NCBI GenBank assembly: GCA_035048485.1
Contig: CM068589.1
Span: 3,660,501-3,724,500 of the forward strand
DNA: 64,000 bases
Source: Pteria penguin
Taxonomy: Eukaryota > Mollusca > Bivalvia > Pterioida > Pteriidae
Direction of reading: 5' to 3'
Positions 48,100-60,019 of this stretch are shown one piece after another. The translations under genes were made by a program, and so were the position numbers. Each line of letters begins with the position of its first letter. Position 1 is the stretch's first letter. Below the pieces are notes generated by a model. It ran no database searches and had not been told where the DNA came from. It saw only the letters and a program-made list of their open reading frames with translations.

Positions 48100-49697
48100 A
48101 CACGTCAATATGGTCGATTAAAAATTCTCATGAAGTTATAGACAAACTTCTTTCGCTAAATTTCAAAGCGACTCAAATTTCTACATTTGATTTTTCTACA
48201 CTTTATACATCTCTGCCTCATGATTTGATTAAAAGCAAGTTGCTGTCTCTTATACAATGGTGTTTTCACAGAGAATCTAAAACGTACATATGTACTTCCA
48301 ATAACTCTGGATTCTTTTCCAACAAACAATATACTTCATATAAATACTGGACTTGCAAGGAATAATGTAAAGCACTAGATTTTCTCATGAATAATATCTT
48401 TGTGCAATTTGATGGCAAGATATATCAACAAATAGTTGGGATTCCTATGGGTACTAACTGTGCGCTCTGATAGCAAATTTATTTCTTTATTGTTATGAGA
48501 GGGATTTTATGGTTTCTATTCAAAAATCAAAACGTTTTGACCTCATTGACAAATTTAATAATACTTGCAGATATCTGGATGACATTTTGGTTATCGACAA
48601 CCCTGAATTCGAACAAGTTATATCAGAAATATATCCACCAGAGCTCACATTGAATAAAGCTAATACTTGAGATAAATCTACACCTTTCTTAGATTTAAAC
48701 ATCAAAATTATCAACAACCTAATATATACTAATATTTATGATAAACGTGAGGATTTTGGATTTCCTATTGTAAATTTCCCTTACTTGGATGGCGATGTCC
48801 CTCGACTCCTATCATATGGTATCTATATATCTCAATTAGTTCGATTTGTCAGAGGCTGCACCGATGTTTTGGACTTTCATAAACGAAATTTACAAATTAC
48901 TACTAAACTTTTAACTCAGGGTTACAGATATCACAACTTCTATCTAAATTTGGAAATATTTCTTTTCAACAGTATGTATCCAATGGAATTTCCCATCCTA
49001 ATTTTTACGGTGATCTCGTATATAAACTAAGGAAAGTAAAAGGCTCCGATAACGTTATTTTATCATGTAATAAAATAGTCAAACGTCTCCTAAATAGACA
49101 ATATGATATTGAGATCATCAAAAAGACTATAGGTCTTGTATTTGGCCCCACTACAGCCTTATGCAGACTTTGAATTGAACGTTGCACGCTGACTAACAGG
49201 GCGGTGGGGACTATATGACGGGCCTTGTTCAAACCTCTTTCAGAGGAGACATGGTCCTGAACCTCGTCCCCTCTGACTGTTAGTCGGGACTTCTACAGAT
49301 CTAGGGTCTTAGCTCGCTTTCAGACTGGCAGAGCACGGTTTATCATGTTGATGTCGCATATATTTTTATACCATTATGTATTTTACAATACCTTACGTGT
49401 TTATATTTTTATGACCTCTCAATATGCGATACCTGTTGACCCTTGTTCTTTACATGGAGGATTATTTATAAATTTTTAAATGTACGTCCTTTGATTGTTC
49501 TGCTGTTACGGTGAGTGGGAAGGTGGGCCCGTAAACCGGTTAACGACACCATTTGTTTGGTTTTTGTCAAATTAAATGACCGTCCTAAGTCGGTATCGTA
49601 ATTGCACTACAATCAAATATTTTTGTAATGTGATATATGTTCTAGTATATTATTTATATTCATGTATTGTATAGCTCTATGGTGACTTCTGCCACAT
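48100..49697 (+). pseudogene. Penelope-like retroelement, 3' half, degraded
   Basis: In order: ATQISTFDFSTLYTSLPHDL (RT motif A region), FDGKIYQQIVGIPMGTNCA (motif B), CRYLDDILVIDNPEFE (catalytic YLDD), FLDLNIKIINN, YDKREDFGFPIVNFPYLDG, YGIYISQLVRF and LLTQGYRYHNF, then a C-terminal region in other frames to about 49240 and a non-coding tail to 49697. Several stops and shifts break it. The FDFSTLYTxxPH and GIPMGTNCA forms are those of the Penelope-like group common in bivalves; the exact clade is not assigned. Relatives: 12010-13260, 21372-21570, 51440-51990 and 53330-53640 (minus). Confidence 0.75.
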
Positions 49698-49731
49698 AAC
49701 TGAGCCAGTAACTCCTCTTTTTTCTTTTGTA

Positions 49732-50333
49732 TTAAGTCTTCAGCTCTATAAGTGCCGATTTTCCTCCATAACTAGATTTAACATGAAACCATATATCTAT
49801 AATTTTGTCAAACATTTCTCTCAGAGACACAAGGTAAACCACAAAAGTACGACGTCATTTCATGCGTTCTTTAATGTCATGTCAGAGTTTTGGTTTTCTT
49901 TGCATAACATATTTTGCGTGTACCAAATCATCTGAAAAATTATGTGAACTTGTCTCTATATACCATATATTAGATACAAATTTACTTCTTATCAAATGCT
50001 TAAATAAAAGTTAAGCCATGACTTAATAATAAAACCGAATTCGTCAATAACAAGAGAGTGGAAAGTTGATCTATTGAACATTACTAAAGTGTCCACAAAA
50101 TATGATACCTGATATATTATGTAATTTGTAGTTGTGTTTCTGATCATTATATTATCAGCCAACGTCATCGTCTTCGTGTACATTCGTCGCAGTGAAAAGT
50201 AAGTCTGCTTTGTGATATTTTGTCTTTCCATTCTACATCTACAGAGAAACTATACTTTCACGTCCTGGTGATAGCATCTACTGGATGCATTATATATTGA
50301 TTAATACCTCTGGAATGGGGCTACTTGTATCTT
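49732..50333 (+). pseudogene. Copy C: fragment of the same family, membrane exon only
   Basis: Seen: 49732-50333 aligns with 58598-59392 of gene B, apart from a roughly 250-bp stretch absent here. It holds an intact membrane exon at 50132-50198 (67 nt, VVFLIIILSANVIVFVYIRR) with AG acceptor and GTAAGT donor. No ectodomain or tail exons lie nearby. On the left it abuts the 3' end of a Penelope-like element; on the right homology stops at about 50333, where an unrelated minus-strand ORF begins. It is best read as a relic of a third tandem gene. It also preserves the uninterrupted target site of the 40-kb insertion in gene A. Confidence 0.75.
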
Positions 50334-50722
50334 CTAAGTCCTCTAGATCCTCTTCTGATAATGATTTGAATCTTGTGGGGGGAGTTTTATATTCTATTTC
50401 GTTTATATCAGCAGGTATGTCTGATGTTATAGAATCTAAAAGTAAGATTGGCCTAATTCCGCATTCCGCACACGAAAAGACGTCATCAAAAGGGGGGGGG
50501 GGGGGTATTTTCTGTGGCAGTGCTAATGTTGATAGCGACACAGGCTACATCACCTGACGCTATTTGATTAAAAAGATGATCAATATCACTTTGGGAAATG
50601 TCCGATTCAAAACCATCAGATTCGTAGAAATGGAAAGGTGAACTTGGATAGAAATCTCCGTACTGGACATCGATATCTCATTCGCTACTCGATTCGTTAT
50701 TATTGACAAGGCTAGCCATATT
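50290..50722 (-). pseudogene. Minus-strand acidic ORF, possible first exon, one stop
   Basis: From ATG at 50722: MASLVNNNESSSE, a TGA, then DIDVQYGDFYPSSPFHFYES, SQSDIDHLFNQIASGD, and after a poly-C tract DDVFSCAECGIRPILLLDS, TPPTRFKSLSEEDLEDLED. The composition (Ser, acidic, one CxxC) looks like real coding sequence from the N-terminal part of a nuclear or regulatory protein. It ends near the breakpoint with copy C, so it is a fragment. The family is not recognised; the CCCCCC run makes the frame there uncertain. Confidence 0.45.
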
Positions 50723-50759
50723 TAAGAAAGTGAAATTTTGAGGCAGACGATGACTTTTA

Positions 50760-51440
50760 TTATTTTATTTATTTCATTCTTTTGATAAAATGTTGCTTAT
50801 ATTTCAATAAAAAGTAAAACAAACATTAATTTTCATTCTTTATTTGTAAACACGCACTGTTTCTGTATATGGTAACAACGTGTGTAAATGACCTATTTAG
50901 AAGTGGAAATAGTTCCGGCATGACGTAAAAGTGTCATTTTATTGGTTTGTAAATCGACACTTTTAGTTATGCTATCCCGATAAACAATCACAATTGGTAA
51001 TTATTCAGTATTCATAAAATATACGGGAGCGAGATTGACCTAGGTCGACCTCGCTACCGTAAATAAATTTCGAAACATCTCGGCTTTTAATGGTGAGAGG
51101 CGAGCTTTAAGGAACGCGAACACAGTTTTGTACGAATATAATAGACACCTACTGTTGATTGCGATATGGTAGAAGAGTATTGAAGGATATATTATGTATC
51201 TCGAGCTTGTTATATTTCCTTGGCCCATGGTGTTTAGAATTGTGCGTTCAAACTAATTCATTACATTCTCAGACTGACATCCTTGAATGGAAAGATTTGT
51301 TACGATAATATGGTCATTACATTTATATTTTGAAGCAGTTGCCAATACCCTGATTCAAGGTTTCTCTCGTTTTCTTTCAGAATGTGTGTTGAGGTTGGGA
51401 TGGCTTGTTGGATGAAAAATCTCTTAAAATACGGTCGTGT
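50760..51440. other. Non-coding stretch
   Basis: Nothing recognisable apart from a GACCTAGGTC palindrome at about 51037-51046. Confidence 0.4.
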
Positions 51441-51990
51441 CGGGACAGTCTAGAAAGATGTCTTTGTCGTAGCTGGTTTCTCCGTGATTTATTCGGAATT
51501 GATGTCCGGACAACCTGCTTCTTAAATCTCCTTCGGTATTGTCATTAATAAGACCATAGGTATTGTAATGGACCTAGTATAGACTTACTTGAGCGTAGCA
51601 CGCTGACTAACAGGGGCCCTATTAGTGGAGACACTGTCCTGATCCGTTCGTGTGTAAAATTATTTATGCCCTCTAATCTTGAGAAACCTGTTAATTCGTG
51701 TTCTTTGTATGGAGGATTGTTTATGAATTTTTGAATATGTGGTTAGTTGTGCTGCTTTTGCGATGAGTAAGAAGGAGGGCGCCCGTAAACAAACTGAGTG
51801 ACGTTTATTAATTTAATTGACCGTTCAAAGTCGGTATCGTTACCGCAGTACAATCGAATATTTTTGTAATGTTGTTTTTCCTTCTATATTTTACTATACT
51901 TATCATGTTTTGTGTGCATGCCCTTGGAGATTTGTGTCGTACAGCTTTGTCAGATGCCTTCTGTTTTCTGATCACTTGCCTACAAATAGT
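51440..51990 (+). mobile_element. Penelope-like 3' fragment, second subfamily
   Basis: GCACGCTGACTAACAGGG (51599), GTTCTTTGTATGGAGGATTG and GGAGGGCGCCCGTAAAC, followed by GACCGTTCAAAGTCGGTATCG, align with 49180-49640. Its last part (TTTTGTGTGCATGCCCTTGG, GCTTTGTCAGATGCCTTC) matches the complement of 53390-53460 instead. Confidence 0.65.
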
Positions 51991-52012
51991 GATGATATTG
52001 ATTAATTGAATA

Positions 52013-52210
52013 ATGTTTTCTGTTACTCTACGACCAGATCATGAATTCACTCGCGGTATCTGCATGATGCATTTCAGAAATTTAAATCTTTGCAATAGTG
52101 TACTCGAAACAGTGAGTGATATTTTAGGTGCCGCATCTACCGTAACCCGGGACCTAGAATTCCATAATGGCATACCACTTTGCTATGTATTTAGTGGCAT
52201 TGCCTTTGAT
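52013..52210 (-). repeat. Degraded tRNA-derived SINE
   Basis: GGTATCTGCATGATGCATTT, TTTGCAATAGTGTACTCGAA, CAGTGAGTGAT and ACCCGGGACCT follow the landmark order of a minus-strand SINE. Confidence 0.6.
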
Positions 52211-52881
52211 AGTGGATTAATAAATTATCACTGATAAGCGTTCGCATTTCAGTACTGAAATCTTCTTATATAGAATTCTATTGGGGACGAGGGGTATCGT
52301 TGTTTCACAAACATATCTTGATTTTAATATTTTGCAGACGTTTCATACATGGTCAATTTTTTTTCTATTTAAGTTATCCTTTACCATTGAAAACGAGAAG
52401 TATAGCTGTAAAAATAATATAGTACTTTTGTGATGAATTTAATGTTATATAAATTCTGATGAACTATTTTAATGTAATATAAAGAAACTACTGTAATCGA
52501 AATAAGAGAGGTCTAAATAAACATTTATAACAACATGGTTTGTTATACACAATCTAACTATCAGAAAATGGGTTCGTGAATGCTATTTTAGTATATCAAT
52601 TGATCGCTGCAAGGAGAATCTTGACAATAATAAGTACATTACATTCAAATCAAAAGTATCCTTTCTGAAAAGCTTTGTTTCCTTTTTAAGGCATATTCTT
52701 ATTTTTATAGTACAGCAGGATGTAATCAATTTGCATGTAATAGTCACTGTTGTCCACAGATAAGAAGGAATCAATCAAAATCGGAAACGATAAATTAAAC
52801 TTATATGTAGTGCATTAAAATATCCGTGTTTTATGTATTACATAATGTTCTATGACGAGACGATTCTCGTCGTGTTTCAAG

Positions 52882-55800
52882 ATGCATAACTTCGTATACG
52901 TGTATATAATATATTTTATTTGTGTTCTGATAAAGGATTCACCTGTACTTTTGTGTCCGGTAGATGAATCTTTATGGAACGAGAGAAGTTCTGTATATAA
53001 TTGCACGGCTCCGTTAATGTATCATTGCGCACTGACGTATCATCGAATAGTGGAGGAGTTGTGCTTGACACCATTTGCAATACAACCAAAAAGTAAGAGA
53101 CTTTATCATTATTTGTCGGATTTAGATAAATAGGGTTAAGTTTGACATGACAGGTGTGTTACAACTTGATAATCCTAATTACCATAGTTATAAATCAATC
53201 AAAAAGATTACAAATTTTATAACTGTTAATTGTACTAGTATTTAATTTATTCATAACGGTTCACTTTGTCTTTTTCATAAGGCCATAATCAAAAACGTAA
53301 ACAAATAAATAAAATAAAAGTAAAAAAGAAAAAAAAATCCGCCTTGCATCTACTTCAATAACACAGTTATGTGTAACTTCAAAAGAGAAAACTGAAGACA
53401 TCTGACAAAGCTGTATGACAAGAATCAACAAGGACATGCACACAAAACATTATAATAGTACAATATACACTGAAAAACGACAATACAAAAATATTCGATT
53501 GTGCTGCGGTTACGATACCGACTTAGGACGGTCAGTTGAAGTAAAAAACGTCATTCAATTGGTGTGGTTAACCGGTTTACAGGCGCCCACCTTCCCACTC
53601 ACCGCAAAGCAGCACAATCAAAGGACACACATAATATAATTTACAGTATAGGCTTATTATGAAGGTGTCTGGTAACAATTTCTCAAAATCATCCTGAATT
53701 TAAACAAAATGCAATTTTAATGATTTAATCTCAATCTTATATATTGAGTTATTTGTTTTATTGCTTAAGCTGAGTTTGACAATGTAATACTCTTAATAGT
53801 GTAATAAACAACGATTCAGCACAGATTTGACTGGTGAGTAGGGATTGTTACACCGCTAAGGTACTCGATATACTATTTGTTCACTTGTATTAAAATACTG
53901 TTAATGGATTAAGGCTCTTTCTTTTAAGTGAATTTGATTTTAATCACATTACTTTATAAATATTTGGATTTTCACAGTTGTGGTCTTGAACATCAAACAC
54001 GAGGCGTAAGTTGCCAGAATGCGCATAAGAGTCCATGCATTAATACAGCCTTATGTAAAGATAGAATAAATGAAGGTTATTAATATCATTCGTCACAATT
54101 AAAGTGTCTCAATAAAGTAAACGCCCTGAAAGTTATCGTGGAAACAAATTGTTGGGGTTAACACTTAGAACAAGAAATTCGTACTGGCTTCAGAAATGAT
54201 AGCTTTACTTTCGTGTCATTTATCGTTACATTATGTACGACAATATCCGACGTAAAAGAACATCCTTAACATCATTTCAGCTTTTATCATATAATTCTTT
54301 ATTTTCCCAATAAAGGAGGATAATATTCTGTATTTACTATAAAAAAAACTAACCCAACAACCACTAAGTTCATAAGTAAGTTAAAATAATATTTAAAATA
54401 TTTTCATTAATATGTCACGGGTTTTCAGATAGCAGAGTGTATCAAGTATATATAAGACGTGTTTTGGATAAAACCTTCATTATTGATTCCTATAGGTCAG
54501 CAAAATGTGAACCAAATATATGAATCTAGTACCGGTGATTCATAATTCAAATATGTATATTCAAATAAGTTATTAAATTATAATTCCGTTATGATGTATA
54601 AATTATGATTATCCTATCTTGGAGAAAACAGACGCTACTGCACACGTCATCTTCAACATTGCATCCAACGGCAGTAACAGTAACGAAATTGTTTAACTGC
54701 TTAATGGAACAAATATTATTCTGCAGTATTGATGTCTGCAAATTTCAGGCTTTCTTCAGACTGCCATGATCTATATAGATATTGTTTTACAAGAAATAGA
54801 ATTCTTTCTTTTAAAACCCCTTCGTATGCTTCATGTTTACTACATATCGCATATCACTCTTTTCAGACTGCCCTGTATTTGATATTAGGAAGACATCATA
54901 CTTTAAAACGTGGAATTGCACACATAATATGCCATGGAATAATAGCATATGTACATATGAATTACTACCAAACGAGATGTACGTAACGAACGAACTTTAC
55001 AAGTGTACGTTTGTTTCACTTTTTAAATCTCGAAATGTCAACAATATATGTTAAATTACAGTTTATAAATGATGCAAGTAAAGTTATTAATATCATTGAA
55101 GTTTCAATAGTCTTTTATGGTGTGTTATTGTTTTGCCTTTTATGCGAATTGTTTGTAACGGTTATTTAAAAGTATTGAATACAAATGTAACGTATACATC
55201 ATTTTTGTTTTATTCATATACCATACTCTTTTTGTATGAAGATGACATCAAATGGGATATCCTTTTGTGGTTAAATAGTAAAGAATGTTTCATCATTGCA
55301 TATTTGTATATGAGAATAAGTATAATAATATTTGTAGACCCAGTATGTTTTCTCGGACGGCAGCTTCAAAGGATGGGTTCGATGTAAGTCTGTTAAATAT
55401 GTTTGAAAATTTTGCATACTTTCACATATTTAGCTTGAAAAGAATAAACATACTCAAAACCAGCTTGTAAAATTCATTAGTTACATAATACACTATAGAA
55501 CTATTCTAAAGGCCAGTAAAATGATCGGCTGTTCTACTTTGGACGGTGTTCTGTTTTTACCATGACAATATCTGTTACTTTGGGATATTTTTGTTTACAT
55601 TGTAGCACATGAGGGACTTGATAAAAGTACCAGCTTCGTGCTCATTTCATATCGCTTTTATCAGCCAAATGTTTCAAAGTATTATTATCACTTTATCAAT
55701 ACTGTAGATAATAATTGAATGCAATTTCTCATTCTTCAAGTGGACTACAAATACTCAATACTCACCGATTGACAGATCTTTCCCTTTTTGAGTATGAAAT

Positions 55801-57916
55801 CGCAATGAAACAACATGTGAAATATTTAATACAAACTCTTAATTTTTACACATAACTCAATAGACAAGGCAAGCTAAAGACATCGTAACTACAATTATCA
55901 TGCTGTGACGCAAAAGAAAGCTCAATAGATTATCAGAGAATATAAGAGACGGATAAGGAGTAAATTGTATTCAGACACCGACAGAAATATGCGTTTCAGC
56001 ATTGCATTAGGATTGCTACAATGTTCTAATACATAATCTACAATAAAAAAAATTGTTCCGATTTTTATATTAATATATAACCTAATACTTCAATATTTTG
56101 TTTTATTATACCTAATGTAAGATATCTGGATTTTAATGTTTTAGTCAAATTTTGAATGTCTTTTCCAGTAGTGAACTAGCTAAAGTTGTGTATGTGATGT
56201 AAGAGGGGGTTAAATACTTTAAGTGCACCCGGAGCATAAAAGTGCGTTTTTTATTCTATACAAAAAGAAACTGTATATGTCATGTACAATCTAAGTAACT
56301 TCATATTAATTTAAAATCCAAATAGAAGTACATGGTTATTATTGTTTACTTCAACACATAGTTATTTTACGTATATGGTGAGGGCATATGCCTGATAGAA
56401 ATTTATACCTTTGCAACAGGCCCAACCGAAGCAGTGAGGGATCTTGTAGGCGCTAAGGGACCTCTGTTTTCAATGTTTTATCCGAAAGGCAGCATACCAG
56501 TGCACACATGGCGGGAATCGAACCCGGAACCTCCAGCCAAGCACCTCGTCCACTACGTCATGCGGGTTGTAGCAGAGGAAGGGAAACAAACGGATAAGAG
56601 AAATAAAAAAAATAAGATATCCAAATAAACATTTTCCTAGGTAAAACAACAATACACTTCCTAAATGAAAGCAAACTTGTTGGTTTATTCATGAAATATA
56701 AAATAATTTTCACAGAAAATTTTTAACTTTAGAACCCATGACACAGACCTATCAGGCATGAAAGGAGCTATGATTGCAGTCAATTACTCGTCATTATCTA
56801 GCATGTCATATTCCAGAACTCAATACCTTTTGGACAACAACACAGGCATGACGGCGTTAGGTATTACGATATATACATCTGATTCGTTTAACACAATTTC
56901 TTTAGAATGTCATAACTTGAGACCTAATTGTCTTTGTGGTCATTTTAAACATCCTACATAATGGTGTTGAGATACATATAGTTTTAGGGAACATTTATCG
57001 TGGCTGTGGCTAGACAAGCGTTAGACGCTGACTTTCCCTCTCTGGGCATCTTGGTCCGGCGCCATAAACTGAGAAATTACTTCAGTCAATTATTTAATTT
57101 TAATTTATTCCATTATCAAACGTTCAAATAAATTGTCATGCAGAATGGTTTAATTCTGTTTATCGATAAAATCCAAATCCCAGTTATTTATTCTTTGTTG
57201 TACAGAAGAATATAAAATAATGACTTAAGAATTTTTTAATTCAATGGCGCCGGACCCTGGTCTCCTCAGTTGTCCGTGAATGTCCACCGTGGTATGTGGT
57301 TGTTAGTTTGACACATTTTACTTTGTTGTTCATCAACGTCTTTATATTAATTGATAATTATTACTTTTACATTGTTTCTTAACCACACCTATTGAGTAAC
57401 TAGTGTTATTTATATTTACCGTCCGAAGTGGGTGCTTCAACTGAATTTTTAAGGTGTCTTAATTGTTTTCGTTATCATATCTGTGATTGCTTATGTCTAA
57501 CGACTATGTCAGACGGCTTTATGTTTTCTTTTACTATTACCAATTCATGCACAACTATTTGTATGTCTCAGTTCTCTGTTACTTATGCTATACTATACTA
57601 TACTATACTATACTATACTATACTATACTATACTATACTATACTATAAAATACTATACTATACTATACTATACTATAAAATACTATACTATACTATACTA
57701 TACTATACTATACTATACTATACTATACTATACTATACTACAGACGCATAAAATAACAACACTGAAGTTTACCAATCAATAACCAGATATTGAAATGGCT
57801 TAGTGTTAGTGCTTTGAAATTTTTTGAAATATTTTTTACAGAAACTAGAGAATTTCCACTTACAGTTATCATCATATCAGCTGTTGGTAAGAAATTACCT
57901 ACGTTATTATCATTGT

Positions 57917-57976
<60 letters not shown>

Positions 57977-59946
57977 GTTGTTGTTGTTGTTGTTGTTGTT
58001 GCTGTAATTGTTGTTGTACTAAGGAATATTGGGACACTCCCATGCCCTGCAAATCGCCACCAGGTTAGACGGCAAAATTTTAAAATCAACCAATCACAAA
58101 CTGTCAAAGTAATCGTCCTACTCTTGAAGAAAATGTCTTCGCAGAACAGACGACACGACTGATGTTTGTTTCAGGGTGCCAACTAAGGCGAATGACTTAT
58201 CAGCATGCTCGGTGTGCAGAACATAAATGCAAATAACCAGTTACTTGCAGTCCAAGCCGAGTGGAAGTTACTTTGACGCCAATATAACTTCTAACATATA
58301 CTAACAATTATATTAAATTGTAATTTACATCTTCCAAGAACGTCATCAATAACTAATCTGTAATTCATCATGTGCATTTTGTCGCAGTCAAAGTACGCTA
58401 ATTATCTAGTTTACATATTAAAGTATACATGTACGATTGGTTGATACTTGTATGAAAACATAGAATTTGCGATTGAAAACTTCTTTTGAACGTCAGCAAG
58501 AAAAGATTTATTTTTAAGAATATTTCCACAATGTCTATTGATTACATGTGATTTGTCTAGTATGCGTGTACGATTGATTATTATTTATTTTATTTTGTAA
58601 GTCTTCAGCTCTACATGTGCCGATTTTCCTCCATAACTAGATTTAACATGAAACCATATATCTATCATTTTGTCAAAAATTTCTCTCAGAGACAAAAGGT
58701 AAACCACAAAAGTACGACGTCATTCCATGCGTTCTTTAATGTCATGTCAGAGTTTTGGTTCTCTTTGCATAACATACTTTGTGTATACCAAATCATTTGA
58801 ATAATTGCGTGAACTTGTCACTATATACCAACTGTGGTATGGAAATTTAAATGCCAACTCCGAAAGAGATCACTGAACAAATTATGAGTTGATGTATATA
58901 CATGTTCGTTAGTTTATAGAGTCATATTGTTAACAAACTTTCAATTAGCCATATATTAGATACAAATGCACTGTGGTCGTTACTGGTTAAAATACTAACT
59001 TTTTATCGACATCCGTGTGTGTGCATCAGCCGCAAAACACGTAGAAATTAAAGAATTTACTTATCAAAAGCTTATTACACACAAAAGAAATAAAAGTTAA
59101 GCCATGACTTAATAACTGAATTCGCCAATAAAAAGAGAGTGGAAAGTTGATCTATTGAACATTACTAAAGTGTCCACAAAATATGATACCTGATATATTA
59201 TGTAATTTGTAGTTGTGTTTCTGATCATTGTATTATCAGCCAACGTCATCGTCTTCGTGTACATTCGTCGCAGTGAAAAGTAAGTCTGCTTTGTGATATC
59301 TATAGAGAAACTATACTTTCACGTCCTGGTGATGGCATCTACTGGATGCATTATATATTGCTTAATACCTCTGCAATGGGGCTACTTGAATCAGTGTCAG
59401 TTGTTTCTTGAATGTCAGTTTTATTTTACGGTTGACGTTTAGAATGGTATACTATGCAATCTGGGGTCAAATTACAGATCCCTGAAATAGCAAGAAGAAT
59501 AATTAAATGACGTTTGATGCTTACACTTATATAAGAACAAATCTATAGCAATACTGAAAGTACGCTTTACTATTTCAGTTAAATATAATCCAGTCATGAT
59601 TACATATATCAATTTTGTTTATTTTTCGTTTTCTAGTGGCAAATATAGAGACATTCACGACTTAGAACAGATTTCGAATGTAGGAGCGGTAGATGCAGGG
59701 AATTATAACGATGTCAACGTATACGATGATATCCTTGATGATGAAGAACATTACCGTTCTGAGGACATCAGCTCCCACGCCAGAAATACTGTTGTCAAAA
59801 ATAGGATTATTGAGAAAGAGGCACGTAATAATGATGGAACTGCGGATATTAGGAGTGTACAGAATGACGTCAGTGATGACGGAATTGAGTGTAATGAACC
59901 ACACATTGAAAACAATGATACTAATGATAATGGAATTGAGGAATAA
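52882..59946 (+). CDS. Gene B: complete type I single-pass membrane protein, about 314 residues
   Basis: Seen: seven exons at 52882-53092, 54867-55004, 55338-55383, 56733-56860, 57842-57886, 59213-59279 and 59637-59946, total 945 nt, all GT-AG with agreeing phases. Residues 1-24 look like a signal peptide (core YIIYFICVLI). Cys-rich ectodomain: exon 1 has LCPVDESLW, YNCT, YHCALTY and EELCLTPF; exon 2 has NCPVF, WNCTHN and LPNEMYVTNELYK; exon 3 has YPVCFLG. A Ser/Thr/Asn-rich stalk follows (exon 4, about 132-174). The membrane helix spans about 179-207 and is split between exons 5 and 6, then RRSE. The tail of about 105 residues is acidic with YDDI and HYRSED. An in-frame upstream ATG at 52852 would add ten residues; 52882 gives a cleaner signal peptide. 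AATAAA lies at 60405. Function unknown; the architecture suggests a receptor or adhesion protein. From memory the CP...NCT...NE(I/L)YKYP pattern recurs in bivalve uncharacterised proteins. Confidence 0.85.
53330..53640 (-). mobile_element. Penelope-like 3' fragment in gene B intron 1
   Basis: GATACCGACTTAGGACGGTC and GTTAACCGGTTTACAGGCGC, followed by CCACCTTCCCACTC, are the complement of the element tail at 49511-49600. 53390-53460 is the complement of 51905-51960. Confidence 0.75.
56340..56575 (-). repeat. Old tRNA-derived SINE, gene B intron 3
   Basis: This is the counterpart of 3030-3245, better preserved at the tRNA-like end (CGAACCCGGAACCT as reverse B box) and with CAGTGAGGGATCTTG in the body. 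Its position relative to exons 3 and 4 is the same in both genes. Confidence 0.65.
57584..57740. repeat. (TATAC)n pentanucleotide microsatellite
   Basis: About 30 TATAC units with two TATAAAATAC interruptions, in gene B intron 4. Confidence 0.97.
57918..58010. repeat. (TTA)n(TTG)n microsatellite
   Basis: It lies just after exon 5 of gene B. Gene A has (ATT)n at the same place (4105-4175), so the tract predates the duplication. Confidence 0.95.
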
Positions 59947-60019
59947 GGCCAATGTCATGGAAACAGGCACATTACCGATGAATTCTGAGATAACCCCCCC
60001 CCCCCCTCCAGATATTGAA

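Noticed and set aside
54729..54986. 85-codon frame over exon 2 of gene B
   Set aside because: Same shadow frame as in gene A.
58615..58800. Conserved ORF in gene B intron, also in copy C
   Set aside because: Similarity is explained by the gene duplication; an exon here would meet a stop in the required phase.
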